This document shows, one piece after another, positions 21,477 through 34,400 of a DNA stretch of 64,000 nt. Location: the NCBI RefSeq assembly GCF_004798865.1, contig NW_025336248.1, forward strand, positions 3,394,555 to 3,458,554, given 5' to 3'. The translations under genes were made by a program, and so were the position numbers. The stretch comes from Varanus komodoensis (lineage: Eukaryota > Chordata > Lepidosauria > Squamata > Varanidae). Each line of letters opens with the position of its first letter. Position 1 is the first letter of the stretch. The notes under the pieces are model-generated. The model was not told where the DNA came from. It searched no databases and worked only from the letters and a program-made list of their open reading frames with translations.

Positions 21477-21680
21477 TAAACAGGGGCACCAGGGTGGTGG
21501 CCCCAGGGTTAAAGTGTAGGGCTGGGGAGACCCGAGCTGCAGTCCTCACTTGGCCATGCAGCTCACTGGGTAACTTTGGGCCAATCACTGACTCTCAGTC
21601 AAACCCTGTATTTTCTCACAGGGTTGTTGAGAAAATACACAGGAGAGGAGGAGGGTGCAAATAAAACACACATATACACA
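21477..21680 (+). mobile_element. MIR-like tRNA-derived SINE
   Basis: The body contains 'aactttgggccaatcactga', 'ctctcagtcaaaccctgtat' and 'ctcacagggttgttgagaaa', the core and 3' part of the reptilian MIR-type SINE, ending 'aggagaggaggagggtgcaa'. Confidence 0.65.
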
Positions 21681-22461
21681 CATATTCAAAGCAGGTTAAT
21701 AGGTGAATTTATCAGCATGAGTAAAAAAATCAGCTATTTGCCATGTTAATAAAATGGAGCCTCCATCTTTAGAAGCAGTCTACCTTAAGGTATACACTGA
21801 CAAACAAGAGAGGATGGTCGCCTCCATTCCATTCTGGCATATGGCTGCTGGGAACAGGTGGAAACAGAATATGGGGCTAAAGGGCCCTTGGTCTGCTCTA
21901 GCAAGGCTCTTCTGGTGTTTTGATGAGTGCTGGCATTGAATCTGGAACCAGAGAATAGTAGCTCTTCTAGACTGATGAATGTGGGGCATGACATAGTAAT
22001 CACTTGTAGGTTTCCATCAAAGCTAGGGCTGTTTACAGTTCATGCTCTAAGGCCAGTGTTTCATTTCTAAATGAGAAACAAGAGCTAAACTGTCTCTGGA
22101 AAGCATACTCCAGAAGCCCTGATCTCAGATGCCTACAAGCATGAGAGTAGTTGTGGTTACTCAAAATGGCACTCTGCACATGTTCAAAGGCCCTTTCTCT
22201 CTACTGCACTCTGGTTTGATCATGACACTTTAAAATGCCCCAGGACCGTGCACTGGAGGTGGTGGAGAACAAATGCAAAATAGGCATTTGATGGCACAAT
22301 GGGGCTTTTAATGTTACTGTTTTAACAGCTCCTGACATTTTGTTGTTGTTAACTGTTCTAAATCCCTGCGTGTTTAATCCTCATCGGTAAGATACTTAAA
22401 AAGGTGCCTAATATGTTAAACAATGGCTATACTAGGAGAGGGCTTCTGTTCCTTTAAGAAG

Positions 22462-22512
22462 ATGGAATATCAACAGGTGTAGCTCCCACGACAAACTACA
22501 CCTGCTGAAACT
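22462..22512. repeat. Short inverted repeat (CAACAGGTGTAG / CTACACCTGCTG)
   Basis: 'caacaggtgtag' and 'ctacacctgctg' are near-perfect inverted arms around a 13-base loop. It could be a small MITE remnant. It lies about 1 kb upstream of the ARHGEF40 start codon. Confidence 0.55.
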
Positions 22513-22854
22513 CCCTTTTCCACGCAGCCATCAAAGGTGCAGGAACCGTGCTCTTTCACGTTGCTGCCTCTGGCTTTTCCACCTCGCATCTGGCTTAAAT
22601 TAACCCGTACAAGCAATGCTTGAATTATGGCGGGGAGGGGTAGGAAGGCTCGTAATGAAACCCACACGCCCCACTCGGTTCTCCTCCCAGTTTCAGACAA
22701 ATCATGCCATCCAGTCTTCTAAAAACAGAAGCGAAAGAAAAGGGCAGCCCCCGCTCCCTGTAATTCGAGCACCACCTAGGAGCTCGCGAGGTTGCATTTC
22801 CTAAACTCGCTCAGCCTGAGAGAGCAGCAGTTTTAAACCATTTCTCGCCGTTGC

Positions 22855-23500
22855 AAGGGAGAGACAATAAAGCCCTCGGCTTAGACGCAGGAGAGGGGGG
22901 CCGCCCGGGGTGGCGGGCGCAGGCGCTTTGCCAGGCAGCGCAATGATGGGCGCAAGTGGGGCGCAGTTTACTCCGGGCTAGAGAAAATGCACTCTGCACG
23001 AGCTCGGCGGCACCTTCCGCGCTCGACTGAGCCCTGAGGCTAGCAAGCAGCAGCTTGGGCCGAGCAGCCCTGAGCTGCGCCCCCGAACCGAGCCGCGGCG
23101 CTGCTCGAGGGGCTGGCGGCTCGCGTCTCAAGGGCACCCGCAGGCGCGGACGAGGGCCGAGGCCGGCTTCTCCCCGCTCCTCCCCTCGCCTCCCCTCCCC
23201 TCCGGCTCGGCGCTGCCGCAGTCGCGTCTCCACGTGCCCTTGGCCGGGCTCCGGCAGGGACTGCAGCTGCAGGCAGCCGCGGCGTCGGGGGCCGGGATTT
23301 CTGCCAGGGGGTGGCTCCAGGCCGGGCTAGCCGGCCGGGGCGGGGGGCGTCGCCGAGCGGAGTCTGGAGGCGGCCGCGATTGAAGCGGCAGCCGCAGCGG
23401 AGGATCAGGCGAGCCCGTCCCGTCTGTGCGTCCGCCGCTCTGCGCCATGGTAAGCCGGCGCGCGCTCTGCCCGTGGAGGCTGGGTGGGTGAGTGGGTGTG
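22855..23500 (+). promoter_or_regulatory. CpG island and promoter of ARHGEF40
   Basis: CpG density and GC content rise sharply against both flanks from about 22,860 to 23,500. The island ends in the ATG at 23447 and a strong donor at 23450. There is no TATA box at a usual distance that I can see, which fits a dispersed CpG-island promoter. The exact transcription start cannot be read from sequence. Confidence 0.75.
23447..23449 (+). CDS. ARHGEF40: ARHGEF40 exon 1: start codon only
   Basis: The CpG-island exon ends ...gccATG|gtaagc, so the start codon is its only coding part. Joining it to exon 2 gives [13 protein letters not shown]1755 (MDPPSLD) and human ARHGEF40 start at the same alignment position. 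The 5' end of the exon is not determined. Confidence 0.75.
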
Positions 23501-25421
23501 TGTAATGCGGACTCCTGGGTAGAGCAGGATCCGAGCTGGGGAGGCAAAGACCGGAGAGTCCTCTTCTTCCTCCCCCTCCCCGCACCCCGGTCTCCTTGAA
23601 GAGCGGACCCTGGGAACGGGCATCGGATGCTGGGGGGTAGATGAGGCAGGGATCAGTGGGTGCGGCTGTGTGAAGGGAGCCCACCGCAAGAGGTTGCCCG
23701 ATCGCGGGTGTGTGTGTGCAGACTTGTCACGGGTGCAACCGAGGCAGCCAGAATCCTAACCCTGTTTACTCGCAAGAAAGCGCCGCTGATGAATAATAAG
23801 CCTTCCATGCACATGGATGACTGATCATTGATGCTTTTCAAAAGGAGCAGTCAAAGAGATACAGTGAATGCATGCTTGTATTTATGAATGAACTGTTGAT
23901 TCCAGAATGCAGTTCGTGATTCTGGGTAGAGATGAATGGGGTGGGGGGATGTGGTGATTACCATGGATTAATTAACAGATTATAAGGGTGTTGTTGTGAG
24001 CATGTGGCATGCTTAACAAGTGATGCTTAAACAGGTTTCCATTTGTGATCCAGTATCTTTAATTTGAACTAGAACCTACAATGGCTAGAGCACACCTTTC
24101 GATTTAAAATTGCCTCTCTCCTTAACAGTTCTGAGTGCTTTCAGACAAACAGACACTGATAGGATTCACTGAGGGGAAAATGCTCTTAAGTCTTTCAGGC
24201 GAGGGCTGGGAGCATTCTGTCTAGCTACTGAAAAGCTGGCGCTTAAAGGAGTGAGCTGAGCTCATCCCTCTCTCAGCCAGGCAGTTTTCGCTGGACTCTG
24301 CTTTGGTTGCCCAGACGGTGGTGGCAAGAGATTTTCCTTGTAGATTTAAGTGCTACAGTTTGGTGGAAGGAGGGATATGGGCACAGATCTCAACATTTTA
24401 TAGTTGCTGATACCCCATCCAAAGAAACCACTGGAAGGTTAATCTGAATGCAGGATCATTCTGAGTTTAAAAGAAAAAAAAAATTTGGTGTGTACTGGAA
24501 AAGTGAAAGGTGAACTACACATTATATGCAAATCCACACTCTAATAGCTAGATTTTCTCATGAAAAACAACTGGAAAGGGCACTTAAAATATTTTGAAAG
24601 ACATTGCAATTCTAGTTTATTGCCAGATTCTCAGGGTGGTGTACAAGTAGATGCAACAGCGGAGGGGTCCTTCCCCTGCTTCCACCAGTGCAAATTCCCC
24701 CCTCCTTCACTAGCAGCATTCCTTTCCTTCTTTCCTTCCCTCACCTCCCACTTCCAAGGCCAGTTCCAGGCATGGGTTTGCATGGGGAAAATGCATTTAA
24801 GACCCTTTGCAAAGGAGAAGCTGTGCTAGTCTGCTGCAGCAAACACAGGAGGGACTTGCAGCTCCTTAAAGACCAGCACGCACACTTTGTGGATGATTTG
24901 AAACCCGGTGGAGGTGGGAGGTGGGAAAAGAAGTGGCTTAAAAAGAGAGACCTGCAGCTCAGGCACAGCTGGTGGGCAAGGATCGAAGAGTCCCTTCCTG
25001 TGGCACCCTTTGATCCAGTTTGACCCCTCCTGAAACAGCTGAGCTTTGCAAGCAGCAGCAGCAGCCATTGAGTTTCGATTTATGAGTTTGTGTGTCCTTT
25101 GGTTTGAGTGGGCCTGGGAGTGTTTCAGAGCTCTCTTCCCCTTGAGCTGCCCTAATGACTGTGACCTATATGGCTACCATTTGAATGCCCAGTTATGAAT
25201 CACCTTTTCCTGAATGTTCACACACTTCCATTTCTGTAGTCGTCAGACTCCAGCATTCTGAAATTTAGGCCCACAGATGTGTTCCACTGCATCTCTTTAA
25301 AACTTGCCTTCCTCGGGGATAGGATGACTGCTTGTGAATCTCCCAAAAAGTGGACAAAAGAGGATATACAGTTGTATTAGATTTGCATGTGCTATTTTAG
25401 CTGCAGAGGTGTAAATTTAGA

Positions 25422-25456
<35 letters not shown>

Positions 25457-28400
25457 AAATTGAAGCACTGGATCTCTCACCAGGGTCTGGAAGACTTTGC
25501 CAGGTGACCTGCATTCCTTGCCCTGTACAAAGTTGTGGTGACATTGGTGGGTGACTTGGAGGCCTAGCTGTTCCTTCTGATGGACCTTTAGTTGAAAGTC
25601 CGTCCAGTTTAAAGATAGAGAATGGGCCTTTGACAGCGCTTCAAATAGAGGACTGCATAAAAAAATATGTGACTATCTACATTTCAAGCTTAGCTCCTTG
25701 AGGAGGATGCAGGACTGCAGGTCCCCCGGCAACAGGCAGTTGGCTTTTGTACTTCGTGTTGAAAATGAAATGTGTCTGAGCTTAATCCTGTCTGGATCTC
25801 TGAACCAGAAGCCCCCTCTTGGCCAGGTGGGACAGTAGGTTGTAGCAAAGCACATGCTTTGCATGTGAAAGGTTCCAGGTTCAAACGGTGGCATCTTCAA
25901 GTAGAAATGACTCAGTGACCTGGAAAGTCACTGTTAGCCAGAGCTGGCGTTCATGGCCTGAATCCAAATGTTCAATCTGATGTAAAACAGTTTCCTATAC
26001 TTATAGCCTGTAATCTCAAATACGTGAGAGCTAGAATTAATTGTGAAGGCTATCTGAGAGGAAAAAGAACTGCACTTGTTAAGCTGGGTGATCCATCCAT
26101 AATTCTTCAGCTTTTTTCCTCTCCGTGGAAACCATTCCTTTGGTACACAAACATTTACAGAAACGTAATTGTGACAGCCATTCTTTGATGCATGGACGCC
26201 TCAGCTATAATATCTGAAGTTGGGGTGACACTTTCTAACGCTGACTTCAGCTAGAAGCCATATCATGAAAAATAAGTCATTCCCCCCACCAATATAGTGG
26301 ATGTTTTTTTAATAGAAATTCTGATCATGAGATATTTCAAACAAAGGCACTCTATTGGGGATTACTTTTTTAAAACAGAACATGCTAGAATTGTAAAGTG
26401 TATGAAATGCTAAAGCACAATATTTACAGACTTATATAAAATCATGTACTCCCCAAATTACTAATAATCGGAATAACGGTAGTTAAAGTAATAGCTCTTA
26501 TGTTAATATTTGTCTAGGAAAATAGACACAACACACTTTTTCGAGCTCCAGAAGAGAAACAATGATAAGCAATTAATTTAAACAAAATTTCCATGCTCTG
26601 TGAAAGGCAACAATTTAGCCAATATTCAGCAGAAGGAGGTAGAAGTTGTAAATAACTCCTTAGTAGAAGGAAGCCTGTGAAGTTGGATTAACCTGACCCT
26701 AAACAATACATCAGGTAACTTCTCCTTAGCTATTTTCCAGCATTTCTGCCATTTTCTAGCTCTGACATGAGTCATTTTCTAAAACTTTCATGGTCATATC
26801 AAACTGCTTCTGAATTATACACATACCACCATCTACCACTGGTTTGTACTGATAAGAACAGGAGCTGGTTACATTTAGAAATAGAGTATGGGGCTAGGTG
26901 GAGTTGTGTTTTGATCTGGACAAGGCAGTTCTCACCGACGACTGCTGCTTTTGTCCAGTTTTAGCATAGAGGATGAGAAATCACCTGAAAAATGGATGCT
27001 CCTCACCACATGTTGGGCAGTGAACTCTCAATTAATCCTTCATGGGTTGGGATGAGCCACACGCATGGAAAAGAGCTGCTGTGTTTCAAGGTGGCATTAG
27101 AAGCCAGGTGGACTGTTCAGCTGCTAGCATTTCACATGTTATGACTCTTTCACAAATCCAGAGTAGTCACATCATGTGCCCAGCACTGAGTGATGATCGT
27201 GCATGTGTGAACTCTCAAAAAGATGAGGCTTAATCTGAACCAGTTTTTACCAGGGATCAGTTGCTGTGAGATGTGGCTCAAATTCACTTATTATCTAGAA
27301 TGTTGTTGATTTAAATCTTGAATTCTCTAAGTTCACCTCCACAACCTAGCAAATCCTAGATGTCTTGAACCTCCATTCCTATCAACAGCAGCCTGCATGG
27401 CTAATGGTTAGGTATGCTGTAGTCCAAAACAGTTAAGGGAAGGGTGCATGATCTTACGCAAACAATGCTGACTTTCTCAGCCTCAAGCACTCATTTGTAA
27501 ATTCAGAATAATTTCTGTAATGATTCTTAAGGTAACGTGTGTGAGACAGTGAAGAGGGAGAGAAGTTTTTTGAATGCTCTAAAAATATGCAACTGTTAAA
27601 TCTGAATGAAGATGTTTTGAGACATGTCTTTCCTTTGTCATTGGATAACCAAAAACTGGTTTCAACACATTAATAACATGTATCAAATACATTTTTTAAC
27701 TCTCAGTCTTCCCCCAAGAAGCTCACAGTGGTATATGTGGTCTTTCCCATTTTATTTTCATAAAACCCTTATGAGGCAAACTCTGTGTGTGTGTGCGCGT
27801 GCGTGTGTGAGTGTGTAGCATTTGCTCCAGATTAATGAATCCAAAATAGTCTTGGGCAATTAAAGAACCCCTAATTAATAACCTGTAGATTCTTCAAGGG
27901 CAAGCAAGCGTCCTGGCTCACTTGTATATTAGGAATGTTCCATCCTTGCATTGCTCTTCATGACATCTGAACTCAGAATTTTGGGTTGTTAATGGGAAAA
28001 TGACCCAGAGTTGCAACCTATGGTTTGCTTCATCATCATAACCTATACTTACAACACTGGCTTGTTTCTTCTGCAACCCAAATTATTTCTCCCAGACCAG
28101 ACATCTTGGACAACAGCTTAAGGATGGAATGTTCCTTGGCTGTTTAGTACACGAGAAGTGGGTAAATGGTCAGGAGGCAGAAGTTTACTGTGAGCTTTTA
28201 AACTTCAAGTTAGGCTCTTGCAAAGGATGGCATACAACTATCCAAAATAAAATAAAATAATAATAAAGTTAGGACAATAAGTCAGTTGCTTTGGATTGAA
28301 CACAGAAGATGTAGGGAACAATCCAGAGATGTTTTCATGTCTAATTTTTCTCCAACTCTTTGTGCTTTTCAGTTGCACAGAACTCTTTCATAGAAATATA

Positions 28401-31400
28401 CACAGGCAAGAGTCTGTGTAATCCAAAAGTCAACTACTCTACCCATCCATCTCATCAGGCCAAGAAAAATGGTCTCATATAGAACATTTAGCATGTAAAC
28501 TGGGTTGCATGACAGATTCTACTCCTTTCCAGTCTCTACCCACTGAGAGACCTGCAACAAAATATTGCAGTGTAGAAATGCTCCTGTTCATTGTGTTGGC
28601 CAACAAACTAACCATTCCTGCCTCCCAGATAGGCTATTCTGTTCCACCTCCCCCTTTTTTCCATTCCTACCCTCCACAAGTGTCAATCAGAATTCTGTGT
28701 CCATTGAGCATGCTCACTCCTTATTGTGCTGATGTTGGGCTCCCCTTCTTAGTTTTGTTCTACAGTTTTTTTTGTGCACTCCTGCAAATGCCGGGCTTCC
28801 CCCAAGTCTGCTGCTGACCTCCCTCTCATGAATATATGCTGCAGTTTTTGTTGCAGGAGAATTCACGCTTGGAGAGTGCGTTCATTTATTAGTCTATGCA
28901 ATGAACATGTGGAGGCTCCAATTCTGTCTGAAGGAGGGAGGGAGAAAATATAGCACTGGCAATATTACTGGAAGCAGACGGCTGTCTGTGTTTCTGCCAA
29001 CCACTGTTCTCATTGGAACTGTCTGCCTCGCAGCCCCTCCAGGACGTTGAGCCAAGAAGGGGCCTCCCCGCTCCTTCCTGCCTCCTGCCAGTGTCTGGGT
29101 GGGAAGGGGGGTGCTTCTTCCTGTCGGTGATATGAAACGTTCCTCAGGCTTGGCTGGCTCCAAGTCTGTACTTTTCTGCTCCTGTGCCAGAAAGTTGCAG
29201 AAATGATGATGTGTGTGTGTGTGTGTGGGGGGGGGGAGATGTGCTGGGAATGTGAAACAAGCATACATTCCTTCATTTTCCAAAATAAAGTGTGGCTTAG
29301 AACTCAAGGTATGGTTTGGTGATGGTTACTCCCAGAAAAGCCACCAAGTGGTCCAGTTCAGGCCCAGCTGTGTGAAAAGGGAAGGCCAGGGTCTCCAGAA
29401 GGGTCATAGCATTTCGTTGTAGCTCTCTTGCCTTTCATGTAAAAAGCCTTCAGTTCCGGCTTTTCTTCAGGCTTTTCTCCTGCACTGTCTGCAAAATGTA
29501 TGCAGCAAAATGTATGCAGCCAGCATGTGTGAGATGGCTGGGGATGATTGCAGTTGTAATCTGATATATCTGGAGGGTACCAGGCTGAACAGTGGTACTG
29601 CAAGAGAGCCACTGCTAGAGTAGAGAATCTACCAGCTAATTGGATGTAGGGCCTGATTTCATGTTGCAAAAGCTTTTAATTTTAGAGCTTGACACCTGAG
29701 GAGGGGGAAAAGTCCACAATCCCCCTCCACCAAAAATACCAAAATAATAACTGCATTCAAGGTTTCTGCCTCTTCATAACACCCCAAATCAGCTGCCTCA
29801 CTCTGCCTCTTGGTTGGGCTGCATATACGTCAACGCATTTCAGCACCCCAAATCTGTACATATTTCAGCGTGTGACCTGCAAGCTCCAGCTCCATTCTGA
29901 TTTTTAGCATTTTCCAAACCAAAACAAAATCAAAGGGGTAGAATTATTTGATTGACATTCCGGCACAAAGGCAAGAAATTTGTTCCCCATCCTTTTAGTA
30001 GTCAAAAGGGAATTTCTGAAATTGTGTTCCAGAATTAGGGTTGCCTGGTGGGCACAGTGTGAAAAGAGCTATTGGGACTCTTCACTGGAAGATTTGGCAG
30101 AATGGCTGCTGCTTGCTGTTGGCCCCCTTCCCTTCCAGTCTCCCCCCACCCACCCACCCCATTTCCTCTGCTGGGTGGAACTGCGGAAGGAATGAGCTCA
30201 CAGCTGCTAATGTATTCCAGATGGAGCCTCCGCTGCTCCATTCTCAGGCCTTGGCACTTTCCCAAACTCTTTCTTTCTCGCTGCCCCTCATGCCCCCTGT
30301 TCTGTCAGACGCGGTTGGTCTCTGTGTGTGTCGCCCCTTGCTGCCCTGCCCCATTTGGCAGGCCACTAGGGGGCAGCGGTCTGCCTCCAGGCACAAAATG
30401 TGAGGCTTTGTTGCTGCAGGTGACCCTAGCAGCTGGACTCTTCTGCTAGCTTGCTGAGCAAGGCAGCCTAAAATATATATATCAAAAGGTAAGGTCAAAT
30501 AGAACAGGCCCTGGCTCCAGCACAGCATCACGAGTTGTGTGTCGCAGAAGAGCAACAAAACAAGAAAGGGCATTGCACCTGAGGAGAGACAAGACAGTGT
30601 AGCTACGCCAGTGCAGCTGGTGCAAACTGGTGGGGATGATTCGGAAGTGCATGATGATGCGGGGGTTGGTGCAGAATGCCTGGGTGACCAAAGAACAGCC
30701 CTGGGGAGTCGGGGAGGGGCAGCATGGGCTGGATGGGGCTGTTACATGCTGAGTCTGCCTCACACGCGCGCTCTCTTTGATGTGCTTTCAGGAACCCGAA
30801 CCAGTGGAGGAATGTGTCCAGAGCACGCTGGCTGCCTTGTACCCCCCCTTTGAAGCCACTGCCCCTACCCTGCTGAGCCAGGTCTTCGAGGTGCTCGAGC
30901 GGACGTACCAGCACGACGCCCTGCGCTACACCCTGGACTTCCTGGTTCCTGCCAAGCACATCCTGGCCCGCATCCAGAGTGAAGCCTGTGTGAGCGCCTG
31001 CCTTGGTTTGGCTCTCTGTTCCTCTGGACTACCTCTGAAGCGGGGGGAGATAGCGCCACACCCTTGGGCAGTGTAGAGGGTCTCCATGTGCTTGTCTGAG
31101 GCTTGCATTGACTGAAGTGGGGAACCCGGGGCCCTCCAGTTGGTGTTGGAGCCAATTCCCATTGGCCCCAGCCACTGTGGTCAGTAGTCAGGGTGAGAAG
31201 AACTATAGGTCCAACAACATGTGGAGGGCCCAAGATCAGCAGTACAGCTGAGTCCTAAAATATGATTGGATCTTCACTCCATTATCCTTTCACCCTCCAG
31301 ATTAAATGAATCTGTCCTGCACACTAGTCTGTTGTGCAGATGTGTATGGTGGGGAAGTTTAAGGGTGTCAACTCTGATCACGGACACTGATTTTAATCCA

Positions 31401-34400
31401 TAAATGGGACTTTCTAAATAAATGGGACTGAGTATGTTCCATGATTGTACCCCATGCAAGTGCAAAAAGTGGCAGCAGATTTTGGCATTCTGTGACTTTC
31501 AGCTTTCATGTTAAAATCAAAGTTTCTAGCCCTTAAGATTGTGGGATGTTCTAAAAAGTAGAATGACTTGTGAAATGCCAGAGAGGGAAGCCCAGCAGAA
31601 TTTCTCATAGTACGGAACTGGCTTCCTACCCCTCAGCATGATTGATAAAAGCAGAATGAACTGTGCAAAATAAGCCAAGATGTGCAAGTTGGCATTGCTC
31701 CCCGTTTACACAGAACAGTGTTTCTGGATGGGCAGTTCTGACTTGCTACTTCTTTGCAGAGACCTCGCCTAGAATTCTACCTTCCCTTCTCTCTCTGCCC
31801 CTCTCCAGGCCCAGTACAGCGGGTTTGTGTTCTGCCACGAGGGCTGGCCACTCTGCCTGCGTGAGAAGATTCTGGTGCAGCTGGGCTCTCTGCCGTGGCA
31901 ACGGCTCTGCCCTGGCGACTTCTACCTGCAGGTGGTGCCTCACCGGGAGTGTGCACCGCGCCTGGTGCTGAAGTGCCTGGCGCCAGAAGGCCGGGGCGTG
32001 CAAGAGCTCCCCGTCTCCCCTGAGTCGTACCCCTTCCTTTTCACGGTCGAGTGGCTCAACGGCGTCAACAAGGAGCGCCGGGCGGGGTGCCTGGAGCGCT
32101 GCCTACTGGCAGCTGGTGAGCAGGTGCTGAGCTTGCCCTGGCCCGAGCTGGTATACCCCCAGTTCGTGCACAAAGACGGATTTATCGTGGGGCAGCGCTG
32201 CCCGCTCGATTTGGCTCCCGAGGTGCTTGGGGCACGGAGTCCCGGGGACGGGCGCCATTCCGGAGGGGAGAACCGGGAGTCTGAGGGGGAGTACGTCCAC
32301 CTCCTGGAGGTCAGCCCCACTTTGCACCAGCCCCTCAGGACTGCCCGGCCTTGTGGTGCCCAGATCCAGACCATGCCTGCCCGCAAGGGGCATGGCAAGA
32401 GCCGGAGCCGGCGCCACCGGGCCTGGCTCCACCACAAATCCGGCTATGGGGAAAACTTTGCTTTGCGCCAAGCCTGCAAAACCCAGGAGGCCGAGAGATC
32501 TTGCCAAGAGAGCAGCTCTCGTGGGGACAAAACTGTTCAACAGAGGGGGGATCCCAGCCCAGCATTAGGTCAAGCACTGGAAGCCTCTCGGGCAGCTAGG
32601 AACTCGAGTCCGGGGCAACTGGAGCACAGCCAGGGGCCCTGTGGAACTAAGGCTCGGCCAGCCATCTTTGGGGCTGCTGCTTTTGCTGTCGCCACTCCCG
32701 CTGCTGCTGAAGACCCAGGACTAGGGCAAGTAGAGCTCTCGGGATCCCTTCACCAAGATCCTGGTTGTCCCAGCAGTGACAGCCAGACTCCAGCGTCTGC
32801 CACCCCAAAGCGCACTGCAAAGGGAAACCGCAGGAAAAAAAAGGGAGCTGGGAGAGGGGCCAGTGGCCGAATCAGACAAGGGGCTGACTTAGCAGGCAAG
32901 GAAGTGGAGGCTTCTGCTAACGTAAAAGAGGTTGGGAAAGAAGAAACCTGCATTGATGCGGGAGAGCAGGAATCCGGGAAAGGAGAAAGCAGTACCAAGG
33001 AGCAAGCTGCTGGCAGTGAGGAATGCTTTGCTGGCATCACAGATGGAAACAGCACCCAGGAGCAAGGCAGCTTCTCAGGAGAGCAGAGCATTGGCACTGG
33101 AGAGGAGAGTGTCGTTGGCACCGGCGAATTGGCTGCTGGCATCAGGGAATGTAATGTTGGCATCAGGGAGCCAGAGAGCAGCCCAGAAGAGTGTTGCATT
33201 GGCACCGGAGACAGCAGCACTGGCACCGGAGAAAGGAGCAGCCGCAGAGGCAGCCTGAGCATCTGCCCTGAAGAGCCAGCCACCACAGTGGAGGCTGACG
33301 AACCAAGAGATGGCACGGAGGACCAGAGTGCTAGTGCCACAGAACAACAAGGGCTGGACACTTCGGAGGGATGTTGCATGAAAGAGCAGAACCTTGCCAC
33401 TGACCCTGTAGAGCCGACATTTCCCAAGTTTCCAAGGAAGAACGAGCCAAGTGTTGATGGGAGAGAGGGAGCCCCAGGTGCTGCTGCTAATCAGGAGGCA
33501 GAGGAAACTCAGAATTCCCCTCTCCCTGCAGTGGCTCACCTTGGGCATTCTGTAGACTGGGAGCTTCTGCGGTCAGGTGTCTTTGCTCTGACAGGTAAGT
33601 CAATAAACAGAGAGGCTTCTTGGTGTGCCTTGGACCTGGCTTATTCTACTGTTTTCACAGCACTTAGAAAGAATATGCAGAATGCTTCATCTCCTAATGC
33701 TTTTGCAGCCGCAGTGGAGTGGTAATGCAGGGCCAGCATCATGTCTGTATTATACATCAGGACAAGTGAGGCTTGCTTGTTTAAGAAAAGCATATCCATC
33801 CACACCACAAATCTAAATGGGTTTTACACCAGTCAACATGTTTTTCCAGGCACTGCTTGACAAAGCCCTAGCTGTTGCAGCAAATCCCACAGTCTTGCCC
33901 AGGGACTGCAGGCAGGTCCTAATCTCTCTGTCACACTCCCTGTCCCTCCATCTGCCCTATGGGGAATTTAATATTGTCTACTTTATGCATTGCTGTAAGT
34001 ATGCAATGCTCTTCAAGCACATGAAGTCTGTATCTAAATGCTAAGTATCGTTACTTATCGGTACAAGTAATTATAACAATTTATTATTTATTTTATTTAT
34101 TAAAACATTTCTATGCCGCCCCTTGCCGAAGCCTCGGGGCGGCTCACAGCATAGAATAAAATACACAATAAATAAATTATAAGTTATCACTTTTTGTTGT
34201 ACAGATTGCAACTATCCAGTAGGTGTCTATTTGGATGATGCAAATGAGACATTTCTGCTTTGAATGGTCTATTTCCCTTTTCATTTGCTATTTAGAGAAC
34301 TTTGGATGCCCTGTCACTCCAGGCACCTGCTTCCCCTGTCCTGGTTTATTTCATTTTTCCTTTGGACACCATAAACTCCAGGGCGCTGATGCCAAAGTGT

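Larger units (their letters stand above)
19560..22460. other. Sulfotransferase 3' UTR and intergenic sequence
   Basis: The first 400 bp are the likely 3' UTR, ending near the AATAAA at 19949-19954. The rest holds two repeat blocks listed separately (21107-21470 and 21477-21680) and otherwise no exon-like frame. Confidence 0.5.
23450..30791 (+). other. ARHGEF40 intron 1 (7.3 kb)
   Basis: No further coding exon is seen. It holds the SINE, microsatellite and regulatory features listed separately and is otherwise unassigned sequence. Confidence 0.6.

Noticed and set aside
25860-25900. Possible tRNA gene because of a B-box-like 'ggttcaaac'
   Set aside because: No cloverleaf can be drawn, and the sequence continues into a SINE body; it is a tRNA-derived SINE.
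32750-33427. A 225-codon minus-strand frame with repeated SPVPML-type units
   Set aside because: It is the antisense shadow of the coding minisatellite in ARHGEF40 exon 3.
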